This document shows, one piece after another, positions 20,815 through 30,902 of a DNA stretch of 56,856 nucleotides. The stretch is from Basidiobolus meristosporus CBS 931.73 (Eukaryota > Basidiobolomycota > Basidiobolomycetes > Basidiobolales > Basidiobolaceae): positions 1 to 56,856 of the forward strand of contig MCFE01000572.1 in assembly GCA_002104905.1 (NCBI GenBank), in the 5' to 3' direction. Made by a program: the position numbers and the translations under genes. The notes beneath the pieces are model-generated. The model saw nothing but the letters and a program-made list of their open reading frames with translations, was not told the origin of the DNA and did not search any database. How positions within the stretch are numbered: the first letter of the stretch is position 1; the number at the start of each line of letters is the position of its first letter.

Positions 20815-22053
20815 TCATCTTCTCCTGGGTTTTTTTCTCACAGGGATTACTACTGAAGCATTTGGTAGTGACTCACTTTGCACACCTATACTACTTCCTG
20901 GCTGACTATCATCTTGTCTACTTGGGTATTTGTAGTCAGTATTTTGCCTCCTAGTTGATGAGTGCGATGCTGCAGCTTGGCCGCGCTGAATTGCTCCAAC
21001 TGAACCGGCCTGTAGTGTCACGCGCCAACACGTTCTTTTACTTGCTAAGGGCTCCGGTGGTTGAGGCACTTCATGTTGGTCATCATCAGTCAGTTCACCA
21101 GAAGTAACTCGCTGATGGTCAGGCAAAACGGCACGCGTAGGTGCGCCTTGACGCATTGAGATGGCCCTTGGCTGAGTTTGATGTGATGCTGCATGCTGAC
21201 GCAACTTGGTCCGCTCCAATGGACTCGTGTCTAAATGAGCAGTTTGGTGAGTTCTTGTAGTTTTGCTTTGAAGCGCGCGCGTTGACCCAACACGCATTGA
21301 CTCAATGCGGGGCGTTCTGGTAAAGGGTGTTGGCGTGGTCTGGACTGACGTGCGCCGGCGCGCTGTGGTTGCAAGAGATGGTAGGGAATCCAGCAAGGCG
21401 TGCTGGCGCATTCTGGACAGTGTTGCTTGCGGTCTGTATTCTTCCTCCTGAAGCTAATCATCTGATTCCTCAAGGTATTTGCTTACCCTCTGTTGGATAC
21501 TTTGGAGCTGTTGCCTGGATGAGTCCTGTGTATATTGCTCTCGGAAGCCACTTAGCTCTACTAATATATCATGTAGTACATTAGTCAGTTGAGGCAAAAA
21601 CTCATTCAAAATCTCTTTGGTTCCCAAAGTTGAGGCACAAACGGACGCGTCCGGCCCGTACTGTGCAAATTGCGCGTGAAATTGTTCCTGCGCGGCTTCT
21701 TTGTCAAATCCCCTCACTCTCAGCTCATTCTTGATTTCAATACTTGTCTTGTTATATATCTTTTTACATACATTGGCTGGCATCTTGATGTAGAACTCAT
21801 GCCACAGCTTTCTACTCAAATTCTTCCATCTTTGTCAACTCTCTGAGGTATCTAGTTCTGCTAGATTAATCAGTAGTGCCCAAATATCTGTATGAAGGCT
21901 CATCATAGACACTTGGGCCATACTAAAATCATTTGGCAAGAACTCAAACAGATCCAACATTGACTTTTCCAGTCCGGACCGCGCTTGTGAGCTGGGGGAT
22001 GGGTTTTGTCTGGGTTGTACTAAAGATGAGTTGAGGCTTGGTATGGGGACCAT
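20815..22053 (-). pseudogene. E1 accessory protein gene, three frame segments
   Basis: Homologue of the E2 accessory gene. It runs from ATG 22053 (MVPIPSLNSS) through the shared TGA near 21835-21837, then to TAG near 21454-21456 (after YLEESDD), and on in the same frame to 20815 (KKPRRR end). All three segments are in one frame, so in E1 the basic tail is in frame with the N-terminus. That shows that the E2 frameshift near 19530 is a later change in E2. E1 has many CpG to TpG/CpA changes relative to E2. Confidence 0.65.
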
Positions 22054-22212
22054 AGCAACAGATTTGGATACTTATACAGCAGTATATTGGCATCAACCTG
22101 GTCTTATATGAAATATATATGAAAACTAATGTGATTGTTGAATTTTCCATATATTATGCATGATGCATCTCAGATTGCGTTGTCACGGATCAGATCACAT
22201 CAATAGCAGATT

Positions 22213-22759
22213 TCCTATATTTAGGAGTATTTTGGATACCTTCCCAGTGAGGATTAACAGACCTTCTAGAGGGCAGAGGCACTTTTATTCTGGCAAGTAC
22301 AAGGCACACTGTGTGAAGTTTCAAGCACTGTCTGACATTGAGGGTAATATCATCTGGTTTAGTGGGCCATTTGCTGGAAGTAGGCATGACAAAGCACTCT
22401 GGGTAGAGAATCATCCTGAATTCAGTAGAGGGGAGAAATGTATGGCAGACTTAGCCTATATAGGAGAGGATTGTCAGAGATTAGGATGTATTACAGCTTA
22501 TAGGAAGCCAAGGAATGGTGTGCTTAGCAGGAAGCAGAAGCTCTACAATGAGATATTTAATCATTTCAGAGTAAGGGTAGAGCACACATTTGGATATCTG
22601 AAGAGATTCAGCATATTGGCAGGTAAATACAGAGGGAAGTCATATGTAGGAGAAAACAGCAGAATAGGTAAAATAGTTAAGATACTTATTAATGCACAGT
22701 ATGTTCATACAAGAAGACATCCACTGAGAGAAATGTGTCTGGAGCATTATGAAGAGTAA
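22213..22759 (+). pseudogene. E1 transposase, N-terminal part deleted
   Basis: Keeps the catalytic region almost identical to E2: ILDTFPVRI, GSRHDKALW, MADLAYIG, VEHTFGYLKRF and the C-terminus LEHYEE at 22759. The 5' coding part and start (E2 18077 to about 18618) are missing; the remaining frame is joined to the promoter-side sequence. Although its DDE residues are still there, it probably makes no full transposase. Confidence 0.8.
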
Positions 22760-22945
22760 ATAAAGCAAGGAAAGCACTATTCTGAGCAACATAAGTAAGA
22801 TTGAGTAAAATTACCAGTAACTGTATCATACCACTGGCATCATGGTAGAAATTATAGTGCCAGATGGTGCCGTAGAGTGCCAGATCAATCCGGCACTATA
22901 AACAGGCTGGCACTATGTGGCACTATCCAACGGAACAAGTCTAAA

Positions 22946-23272
22946 GCTTACAGAACCTCTTGGTTTAGAGTGTATCTCACTATAGTTAGGATTGTGTCTC
23001 AGCAAAAATAAGAACTCAATAATTCTGTACTAGTTTCTACCCAAGCCTAGCATATGTAGCACTCCCAAGGACACCAAGCCTAGCTTGCATAGCTAACCAA
23101 CTCTGTTGCCTTTATAGCCCTGCTCAGCTATATATCAGACCAATAATAGACCAGAACCTTGATTTTAAAATTTCTGTCACTCTTGACAATTGTAAGATTC
23201 TGCACTTAGTTGTCACTTAGGTTCAGTCAACTCATTCAAGAGTTTTATTACACTTTTCTCTTGAATACAACA
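22946..23272. repeat. right part of unclassified insertion in T1
   Basis: Continuation of 16273-16641 beyond E1. No gene or recognised domain. It ends AATACAACA at 23272, after which tnp2-element sequence resumes. It is AT-rich, with 'ctatatatc' near 23130. Confidence 0.35.
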
Positions 23273-23533
23273 TTTTGCCAAGTAATGTAAAGTTGGGTTG
23301 GGAGCAACAAGCAACCAATTTGTACTAGGAAAGCTCTACCAGAGTATGCCAGGCTTCTCTTGGTCACAAGCTAGTTTTTACACCATGTAATACAGAATTT
23401 GCACAAACAAGAGCCAGAGCACACCTATAACAGGGACTAGAATTCAGCAGGGAGAAGGAATATATTGGCTAAATACTAAAAAGTTCTTTGCAATATACTC
23501 AGGAGGTAAACATGGCAGAAGTGGTAGCAGGCC
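23273..23533 (+). pseudogene. 3' tail of T1 transposase region
   Basis: Aligns with T4 47172-47425: 'gggttggg', the CAACAAGCAACC-like block, 'gagaaggaatata' and 'ggcagaagtggt'. In T4 this is the C-terminal coding part of the tnp2 transposase, here full of stops. It is broken off at about 23533 by the half MITE. Confidence 0.65.
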
Positions 23534-23796
23534 AAGAGTGCCATGGGTATTGAGTATCAGATGCATGTCTTCAGTTGTTCCATGCTCTCACACATCCTGA
23601 ACAATGTTGATCCAAAAGAAAAGGTCAAAAAATGGATCTTCTCCAGCACAATGGGTGAAACACAGGGGCTGCTTTGCATGAAGATGAAGAGTCATTTTCA
23701 GACTCTATAGCCAACTTCAGGTCTGCTATGCCTTTCTGGCATGCAATGGCACTACTTGGCACCCATGGCTCAATGTGGCACCATCCAACAGAGAAG
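23534..23796. mobile_element. right half of an E-family foldback MITE
   Basis: Matches one arm of the 14627-15360 MITE from just beyond its loop to close to its right end, which is eroded. The left arm is missing. Its right side joins copia integrase sequence (C4), so it probably inserted in C4 and then lost its left arm and flank in a deletion that fused it to T1. Confidence 0.75.
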
Positions 23797-25232
23797 TATA
23801 TTGATTACTTCATCCTGCCTAAGTATAAATTTTGCATGGGTCCACACAGATCTGAGTGAATTAGGTCTAGTTTTTTCTTAGCATTGATTAGCCCAGCACT
23901 CTTGAATGGTGATCTGGCTTGTTTCCCATATATGCAGGCTTCCCTGTGCTCCAAATTAGCTGAGGGAGAAATTTTTACTCTGGATATTAGCTGATCTTTG
24001 ATCATTTTGCTCAAATAGTCAAAATTGATGTGTCCAAATCTCTTGTGCCAAAGCATTGGTGTTTCTTCATTTAAATTACTTTTATTGGCTTCCAAATATG
24101 ATGGAACATAAGTCAGCTTGTGTATGCTCCAATCTCTGATACCCAAAGCTGAGACCTTCTGCAGTGGCCTTGCTTACAGATAGTAAGCTCTTGGCTATTT
24201 CTGGTACATGGAGAACTTCTTTAAAGGTCACTGTATGGCTTCCTTCACTGCTTCTAAGGTTTACTTCTTCCACTGCATCAAGTGTCCTATTGTCACCTAT
24301 GAACCCTCATGATTGGACTTTCTTGATATTGAGTAAAAAGTACTTTTTGGTGTGTAAGGTGCTGAGATGCTCCAGAGTCAATGTACCATTTCTGAGAATC
24401 CTTGTTTGCGGTCATATTTAGCGCAGATATGAATAGTCTATCTTCAGTTGTTGCAGTATTTTCATATTTGGGCTTCTTTTGCTGATTATCTCTCTTTCTG
24501 AGTCACCAGTCAGATGTGTGTTGTTTCCTTTTGCAGTTGTTGCAAAACAGGTTGCTATTGCCTTTGTAAGGTCTTGGGTACCTCCTTTGTTGGTTTCATG
24601 CCTTAATAAATCATTTTCTTCATTCTTTTTGGTGCTTTATTTGCTTCATTCTTCATCCAGGAGCCTTCCATATACATAATTTTAGGTCAAGTCATCAGTT
24701 CTGGACTCTAGGGCAGATACAAGGTCCTGAAGCCTGTCTGTCAGGCTATTCAGGTTGGTTACTATCACTTCCTCATTAGTAGTTGGTACACCTACAGATT
24801 CCATCTCATCTACCAGCAGGGTAATTCTTTTAATTAGATTTTTCATTTCTCTGCCTGGCTGCTTCTTGGTAGTAAAGAATTTTTGTCTCAGATATATTTT
24901 CTTGGCAGCTGAGCCTGACTGGTAGGTGTCTTCTACTACCTTCCAGGTATTCTTTATTGTTTTTGCTCTTGAGCATTGAATTAGCAACTTGTCTTTAACA
25001 TTAAGGCAAATGCAGTCAAGGCAATTTGTTCTTTCTTCTGGTACTTTAAGACTGCTTCTCTCACATTTTTAGCAGAGCATTCTTCTCCCATGACAACTCC
25101 CAAAGGCCTCTTTCCTGTAGCAGCATCTTCATCTTCACCTTCCACACTTTGTAGTTATATCCATCCAGCTTTTCAGCATAGGGAGATATTCTAGTAATAG
25201 AAGTGGTAGACACTGCAGAGAGTGACAGCTCA
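23797..25232 (-). pseudogene. Copia-1 gag-protease-integrase start of C4, broken
   Basis: The start codon matching C1 ATG 2251 is GTG here. The gag domain lies at about 25200-24680 (LLQERGLWE, then the segment starting MLIQCSRAK), the zinc-knuckle region near 24560-24500 is decayed, and the protease/GAG-pre-integrase lead-in is at 24420-24082 (LRSSEGSHTVTFKEVLHVPE). About 60 bp is missing near 24147 compared with C1. Then come LWHKRFGHINFDYL, EACIYGKQAR and SDLCGPMQNL to the break. C4 preserves the undivided coding sequence where the solo LTR split C1. Confidence 0.8.
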
Positions 25233-25244
25233 GGGCTCATAACC
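25233..25244 (-). promoter_or_regulatory. half-tRNA primer binding site of C4
   Basis: GGTTATGAGCCC on the minus strand, adjoining the LTR without a gap, as in C1. Confidence 0.75.
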
Positions 25245-25591
25245 TGTTGTAAGAGTCTTGGAGATATTGGAAGTGATTGGCAGGACAAGTAGATCATGTG
25301 GTTTCACTTAATAGTTTATTGAATGTAAGAGAAAAATAAATACTTTTACATGAGCTTAGCATAACAAACACATAGAATGGGTACAAGAAGGTCCCAACAG
25401 CATGTGTGCAAAGTTTGGGGCTGTTTAGACAACTTTGAATGTTTTCATGTTCTGGGTACCTGGTATTTTTGTGATGGTATTCTAAGTCAATCCCAGCTAG
25501 GAATCTGGTCAGTATTCTGTAGGATTTGAAGGTACTTATCTAAGTGACAAAGTTATGTAAAATATAGGTGGAATTACATACTTCTACAACA
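25245..25591 (-). repeat. Copia-1 5' LTR of C4
   Basis: 347 bp. Plus-strand ends TGTTGTAAGAG and TTCTACAACA. The flank beyond 25591 is tnp2 element T2. Confidence 0.85.
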
Positions 25592-27722
25592 CAACTAGCC
25601 TAGCTAGCCTTACTTAGCTGATTACCTATGCATTGGGGCTGCATAGCTTCTTAATGGCAAAAACAAATAGGTCTATGCATGCACATCTGTCCTTGGCAAC
25701 TTTCAACTTTGCCAGGCTGTCCTTCACATGCCAGCTCATTAGACTTGTTCTGTTAGATAGTGCGACATTGAGCCAGGAATACCCAGTGAACACATAGTGT
25801 ACAAGGGAGCCTAAGTGAGCCTACACTTGGCCACAGAGTGTGAAACATAACTCTTCATCTGCATGCAAAGCAGCCCCTGTGCTTCACCCATTGTGTGGGA
25901 GAAAATCCATTTTTTGCCCTTTTTTTATTTGATCAATGTTGTACTGGATGTGTAAGAGCACAGAAGGACTGAAGACATGTATCTGGTACTCAATACTCAT
26001 GGCACTATGAGTCTAGCTCCTGTGGCTTGTACCATGTCACAAGAATGCATGGAACTATCTTGGTCCACTGGTAATATCAGGTACTGTATATAAATATTAG
26101 CCCTAAAGTAAACCTATACAAAGCACTTATAGTACCAGATAGTACCAGTGGACCAAGATAGTGCCATGCATTTTTGTGAGATGATACAAGCCACAGGAGC
26201 TAGACTCAGAGTGCCATGATTATTAAGTACCAGATACATGTCTTCAGTCCTTTTGTGTTCTTACACTTCCTGCTCAACATCATTCTAAAAAATGGTCAAG
26301 AAATGGATTTTCTCCAACACAATGGGTGAAGCACAGGGGCTGCTTTGCATGAAGATGAAGCGCTATGTTTCACACTCTGTGACTAAGTTTTGATCTGCTA
26401 TGCCTCTCTGGCACACAATGGCACTATTTGGCACTCATGACGCAATGTGGCACTATCCAATAGAACAAGTCTATTGCATCCATGATGGACTTGAAGGCGT
26501 TATTCTTGATGAGATTGGGATATGATAGTACTTGGAAATTGACTTCTCTTCCTATTTCCCCACATATCAGTGCTATGAGAAGCTTCCAAAAGTGGAAGCA
26601 CTGCCCAGTTGTCACTACAAACAAAACAAGATGGATAAGAGAACAGATACTTGAGTAGCATGGATATAACTGTTTAGCTTTGCACTTGAAATACAGATGC
26701 TCAAATTCTGTCACAAACTCTGCCCATAGAAGCTTTAGAAGCATCAAATTGGCATTGGTGATCCACTTCTGGAGAGGTAGCTCTACAATGTCCATATGTC
26801 TCCCAATGCCCCTATTGTACAGTTGGTAAATGCTTCAGCAAGCCACATAAGTTAGTACATATCCAGCTCATTCAGTCCTTGCAATTGTATAGTTGCATAT
26901 GAATATGACAATTATTTAGAGCTTGTGAGATGTTCCTTTAGTAGTATATACCTGGTAATATCATGCCAATTCTTTCATATTTCTGTGGTATCTGAAAGAG
27001 CTCATTTAGCTTAGAATGCTCCGTGTAAAACTTTGTCATTAATGTAAGGATATTGTTGAGGAGCAAATCCATTGCTCTTAATGGATAGGATTTACAGGTT
27101 GTCTATTTGTATGATGCACATGGTTACTTGCATCTGGATTGCTCTTGGGAAGCAGTATCACATGATCACTAGGCCCCCATTACTGATATTGATGGAAACA
27201 CTCCACTTCCCTAGCAACAACATCACACTCTAAGCCAATAAATAAATTACTGGGCTCACTTGGCTCCATACAGTACTCTCAGCATTTTTTTAACAGGTGT
27301 TGTCTCATTACATGTTGAGATTTTGCTGGCCTCATGCAGAGTACTGATGTCAGGGGATATACTTCCACAATCCATATGTATGTTTTCTTTTTCAGAGCTA
27401 CCACCATGCATGCCATATTTAGACAGCAGAGGTAGGCCAGTAAGCATCAGAAACTCATCTAATTTGCCTAAGGTGACAAGTGCAGGTAGGTGTTGTTAGA
27501 TATGTTTAGTGGCTGGCAAGATATTAATAATTCAGTTACTACTGCTACAAGCTGAAATATGACTTGTGTGGGAAAGCACTGGCCATAATCCTTGTCCTAC
27601 TTCCCATTCTGTATGTATACTTCATGGCTGAACAGCTTGTTACAGGAGCAACATGATTTTTTCCTGTCTTTTATTGTTTTGAGTCAAAGAAATCTTGCCC
27701 ATGGGGCAGCCAGATCAACACA
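25592..27722 (-). pseudogene. tnp2 transposase remains of T2
   Basis: Starts at ATG 27722 (MGKISLTQN), then the Cys/His cluster (CCSCNKLFSHE, about 27660). The segment of 27447-27256 contains NETTPVKK, matching ETTPVETN of T1. The C-terminal part at 26795-26473 contains HLYFKCKAKQLYP and CFHFWKLL, matching RLYYKHKAEH and CFTFWEFP in T1. Beyond the MITE the tail continues to about 25600. The DLDSYLYPL core block is not found, so a large internal deletion has occurred. Confidence 0.7.
25741..26472. mobile_element. foldback MITE of the E family in T2 (732 bp)
   Basis: Ends AGACTTGTTCTGTTAGATAG and its near complement, arms of ~345 bp around a ~40-nt loop that resembles the 14627-15360 loop. Target duplication ATT at 25738-25740 and 26473-26475. 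It interrupts the transposase tail at a site different from the T1 insertion, so the two are independent. Confidence 0.9.
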
Positions 27723-27922
27723 TAGCTATTCAACACTATCTTGTGACATCTTGACAATACTCACGTGAGCCTAAAACAATCATGCATTTGAGAACATGCA
27801 CTTATATGAGCATGAGACTCAATGATAACCTACTATAGTAAGCATTAAAATAAAGCTGTGACATCATACACTCACATGTATGTGAACTTATTTCACCAGT
27901 GATTTGACTCACATCCAGCCAT

Positions 27923-28019
27923 ATGCTGCGAAAAAAAACAAAGTTGTTGGGCACTCACCCTGAATTCAACACCAAAATCAGGCAAAGAACAGCTGGATAA
28001 CTGCTTGCTTTGAGTACAG
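27923..28019 (+). pseudogene. start of T2 accessory gene, cut by G1
   Basis: ATG 27923 corresponds to the accessory-gene start of T1. About 30 codons remain (it keeps the 'caaagaacagctgga'-type block seen in T5), then gypsy G1 inserts. No continuation was recognised beyond G1. Confidence 0.5.
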
Positions 28020-28385
28020 TGTTACAAGTCTTGGTATAAGAGTTGTAGAGAGTAGGGAGTTTAGCTAGTAATGTATTCACTAAAACTTGAACTGATTTTT
28101 ATTGAGGCTCCAGCAGCTCCTTATATACATTTTGCCAGATCAATTGCTGACTAATTGTATTTCCTAATGTAGGTTTTGGCTGATGACTCATTTGATTGCA
28201 TCATCATCACCCAATAAGATCCTACTGAATATATCTATTTCTGTCTGATAGGATCTGCTGATTCATTTGCTGACTAATGCTACTGATTTCATAGATAATA
28301 CTGATATACTGATAACCTAAACATATACTAATTGATTTGACTAAAAACTGATCTAACTTAAACATTCAAGCAGCAGATCATAACA
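28020..28385 (-). repeat. G1 3' LTR
   Basis: 366 bp, plus-strand ends TGTTACAAG and CATAACA. Third family member: solo LTR at 45393-45760. Confidence 0.9.
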
Positions 28386-28395
28386 TTCTCCCCTA

Positions 28396-30902
28396 CTAAA
28401 GTTGAGAGGGTTCTCCTGAATCTCTTTTCTTGTGATACCAATATCTTGATGGTTCAGTATTATCGGCAAGTCTTGCAAGCTTGAGTCTGTCCCTATGCAC
28501 TAAGTCTTCCCGGATATTGCCTTGTTTGTCCACCAGTTGGTAAGTTGCAAATGGACATTCTCTGATGATCCTGAATGGTCCTGTCAATTGTGGCTCAAAC
28601 TTCTTCCAAGTGTTGTTTCTTGGCAATACAAAGCTCCCAACTGTCAATGCTTCTGGTGCTATAGTCTTATCAAATCTCTGCTTCATCTTTTCTGCACTTT
28701 GAGATACTTTGGTCTGTGCCTCTTGACGTCTTTGTTCCAGTTGCTGGTGTCTACTTGGCAGACTGAGTTCATCTTCTAAGGTGTCTGTAAGCTTTGGTTG
28801 TGTGAGATCTCCTGAAATCCTAGGTTCACATCCATACACTAAGTAAAATGGTGATTGCTGGGTGGTGTTGTGTACTCTGACTCTGCATGCAAAGAGTGCT
28901 TGGTCTATATACTCATCCCATCTACTGACAACTCCATTTGCATACTTGGTGAGCATTTTTCCAAATAATCCATTAAACCGCTCAGTAACTCCATTAGTTC
29001 TGGGGTGATATGCCAAGGTTTTCAAGTGTCTGATCTGCTGCATTTCCAGGTAAGCCTCTAATGTCTTTGCCATAAAGTTTGCTCCTCTATCAGATAAGAT
29101 CTCCACAGGGCATCCAAACTTCATCAGGATCTCATGGTAAATGAAACTTGCAACTTCTTGTTCACTGGCTATTGGTACAGCTTTAGCAACTGGCCATTTA
29201 GTGGCATGGTCAATTGCTACTAGGATCCAACGGTTGCATTTCCTGGTAGTTGGCAGTCTTCCAATAAAGTCAATTCCCCATCTCTCAAATGGTCTTACAG
29301 GCTCCAAAGGGAAGAGTTCAGCAATTCTTTGTGGCTGGCCTTGATTGATTTGGCAGTTTGGGCATGTTTTCACTAGCTTCTCAATATCTTGTTTCATTCT
29401 GGGCCACCATGCTCTGGCTTTCACAAGGCTATAGGTTCCTTCAATCCCAAGATGTCCATATCCATTGTGTAGCTTATGTATTAAATCCAGGCAAGAAACA
29501 TAAGGGCAATAGGCAATAGGGCTTCCATCAACAGTTTGGTAGAGTGTTTCATCCTGTACTACAAATTTGCTGGCTTCATCACGGATTATCTTCTTGATAT
29601 CTTCATCCACCTCATTAGGAATGGCTTGGTCCTCCAAGTACCTTGGTAATAGGCTAGGCCAATCTGATTCATGCACCAAGTTGAGTTGTGCAACTTGATC
29701 TAATCTTGATAAGGCATCAGCAACTGTGTTGTTTTTTCCAGGACAGTACACAATCTCCAGGTCAAATTGCTGAATGTATTCACTCCATCTTGTCATTCTT
29801 CTAGAGAGTACCTTCTGAGTAAATATATACATGAGGGAGGCATGATCAGTCTTCACAGTGCATTTGACTCCTTCAATATAGCATCTCAATGTCTTCAAAC
29901 AGTGTATTATAGCAAGCATCTCCTTCTCATGCACAGGATAGTTTTGTTCTGCTGAGTTCAGTTTCTTGGATTCAAAGGCAACAGGGTAGTCCTTTCCCTT
30001 GTGTTCTTGGCTCAGCACTCCACCAATTGCATAATCTGAAGCATCTGTGCACAGAGTGAACTCTTTTCTGAAGTCTGGTATTCTTAAGCTTGGCAGCTTA
30101 GCAAGTTCATTCTTGAGCGTCTGGAAGGCAGTCTCACAAGCTATGTCCCACTTGTAGGTATTGTCTTTCTTGAGGATATCAGTTAAAGGGGCTGCAATAC
30201 TTGCAAAAGACTTGACAAATCTCCAATAATAGGAAACCATTCCAAGGAATGATCTGAGTTCTGATATGCTATGGGGCTGCTTCAAATTCTTGATAACTTC
30301 AACCTTCTTGGTGTCTAAGGTCACTCCTGTGCTAGTCACTATGTGTCCCAGGTATATAACGTGTTCCTTGAAGAATTCACACTTGGCTAGCTTGCCATAT
30401 AGCTTGTTCTCTCTTAGTTTCTTCAAGACCTTTTCAATGTGCACCATGTGATCCTTTTCTGTCTTGCTGTATATCAATATGTCATCAAGGTAGATTATCA
30501 CAAACTTGTCTAAGTACTCCTGAAAGACAGTCTGCATCAGCGTCATGAATGTTGCAAGGGCATTAGTGAGGCCAAAACTCATGACTAAGTACTCGTAATG
30601 TCCATATCTGGTCCTGAATGCTGTCTTAGGGATATCTTCTGGTTTCACCCTAATCTGGTGGTATCCTGACATGAGGTCAATCTTGCTGAAAATAGTGGCT
30701 CCATTCAGTTGGTCCAAAAGCTCATCAATCCAAGTTATGGGGTCTGGACCTGCTGGGGTGCTGGGGTAGAGGAATCCTCCTGTAAAACCGCCATGAGGAA
30801 CATCTGAGTACCTTTTCTAAGCGCTCTACAGAACTGGGTCTTGCTAAGTTCACTTGTCTCACACATACTGGAATTGACCAAGTTAAAATCCAGTCTGGCA
30901 GG
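28396..30902 (-). pseudogene. G1 pol: RT, RNase H, integrase; RT start deleted
   Basis: Long frame 30717-28396 (773 codons). RT palm motifs: SKIDLMSGYHQIRV and YLDDILIYSK (about 30490). Then RNase H (TDASDYAIGG near 30030), the integrase HHCC zinc finger (HGYGHLGIEG...CPNC, about 29470-29350), the core with GIDFIGRLP, LSDRGANF and HPRTNGVTERFN, and a GPF/R-type C-terminal motif (LTGPFRII). No chromodomain is visible. Compared with G2, a segment of about 310 bp is missing at about 30740; it held the SKSPWGAP and CIDYRALN motifs of RT, so this RT cannot be complete. Upstream to 30902 the frame is off register. Confidence 0.9.

Larger units (their letters stand above)
16642..22942 (-). mobile_element. 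E1: two-gene DDE_4/Harbinger-like transposon, host of nested E2
   Basis: Ends ACACTTGTTCC (left, one change) and GGAACAAGTCT (right). Target duplication AAA at 16639-16641 and 22943-22945. Without E2 and its duplication it is 2870 bp. In E1's own orientation (right to left) the transposase end comes first (22942 side), then the accessory gene, then the other end. It lacks about 540 bp of the transposase 5' part compared with E2 and carries more stops and CpG losses, so it is the older copy. E2 inserted downstream of its accessory gene. Confidence 0.88.
23797..25591 (-). mobile_element. Copia-1 element C4: 5' LTR, gag, protease, integrase start
   Basis: Minus strand. 5' LTR 25245-25591, primer site 25233-25244, gag-protease to about 24340, GAG-pre-integrase and start of the integrase region to 23797. 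The rest of pol and the 3' LTR are lost at the half MITE. Its right flank is the tnp2 copy T2. Confidence 0.8.
25592..28015 (-). mobile_element. tnp2 element copy T2 (minus), with MITE inside
   Basis: Minus-strand tnp2 transposase remains (25592-27722), the divergent promoter spacer (about 27723-27922) and the first ~95 bp of the accessory gene (plus, from 27923). A foldback MITE sits at 25741-26472. G1 inserted in the accessory gene at 28016-28019. The central Tnp2 core is mostly missing (deletion near 27070-27150). Confidence 0.75.
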
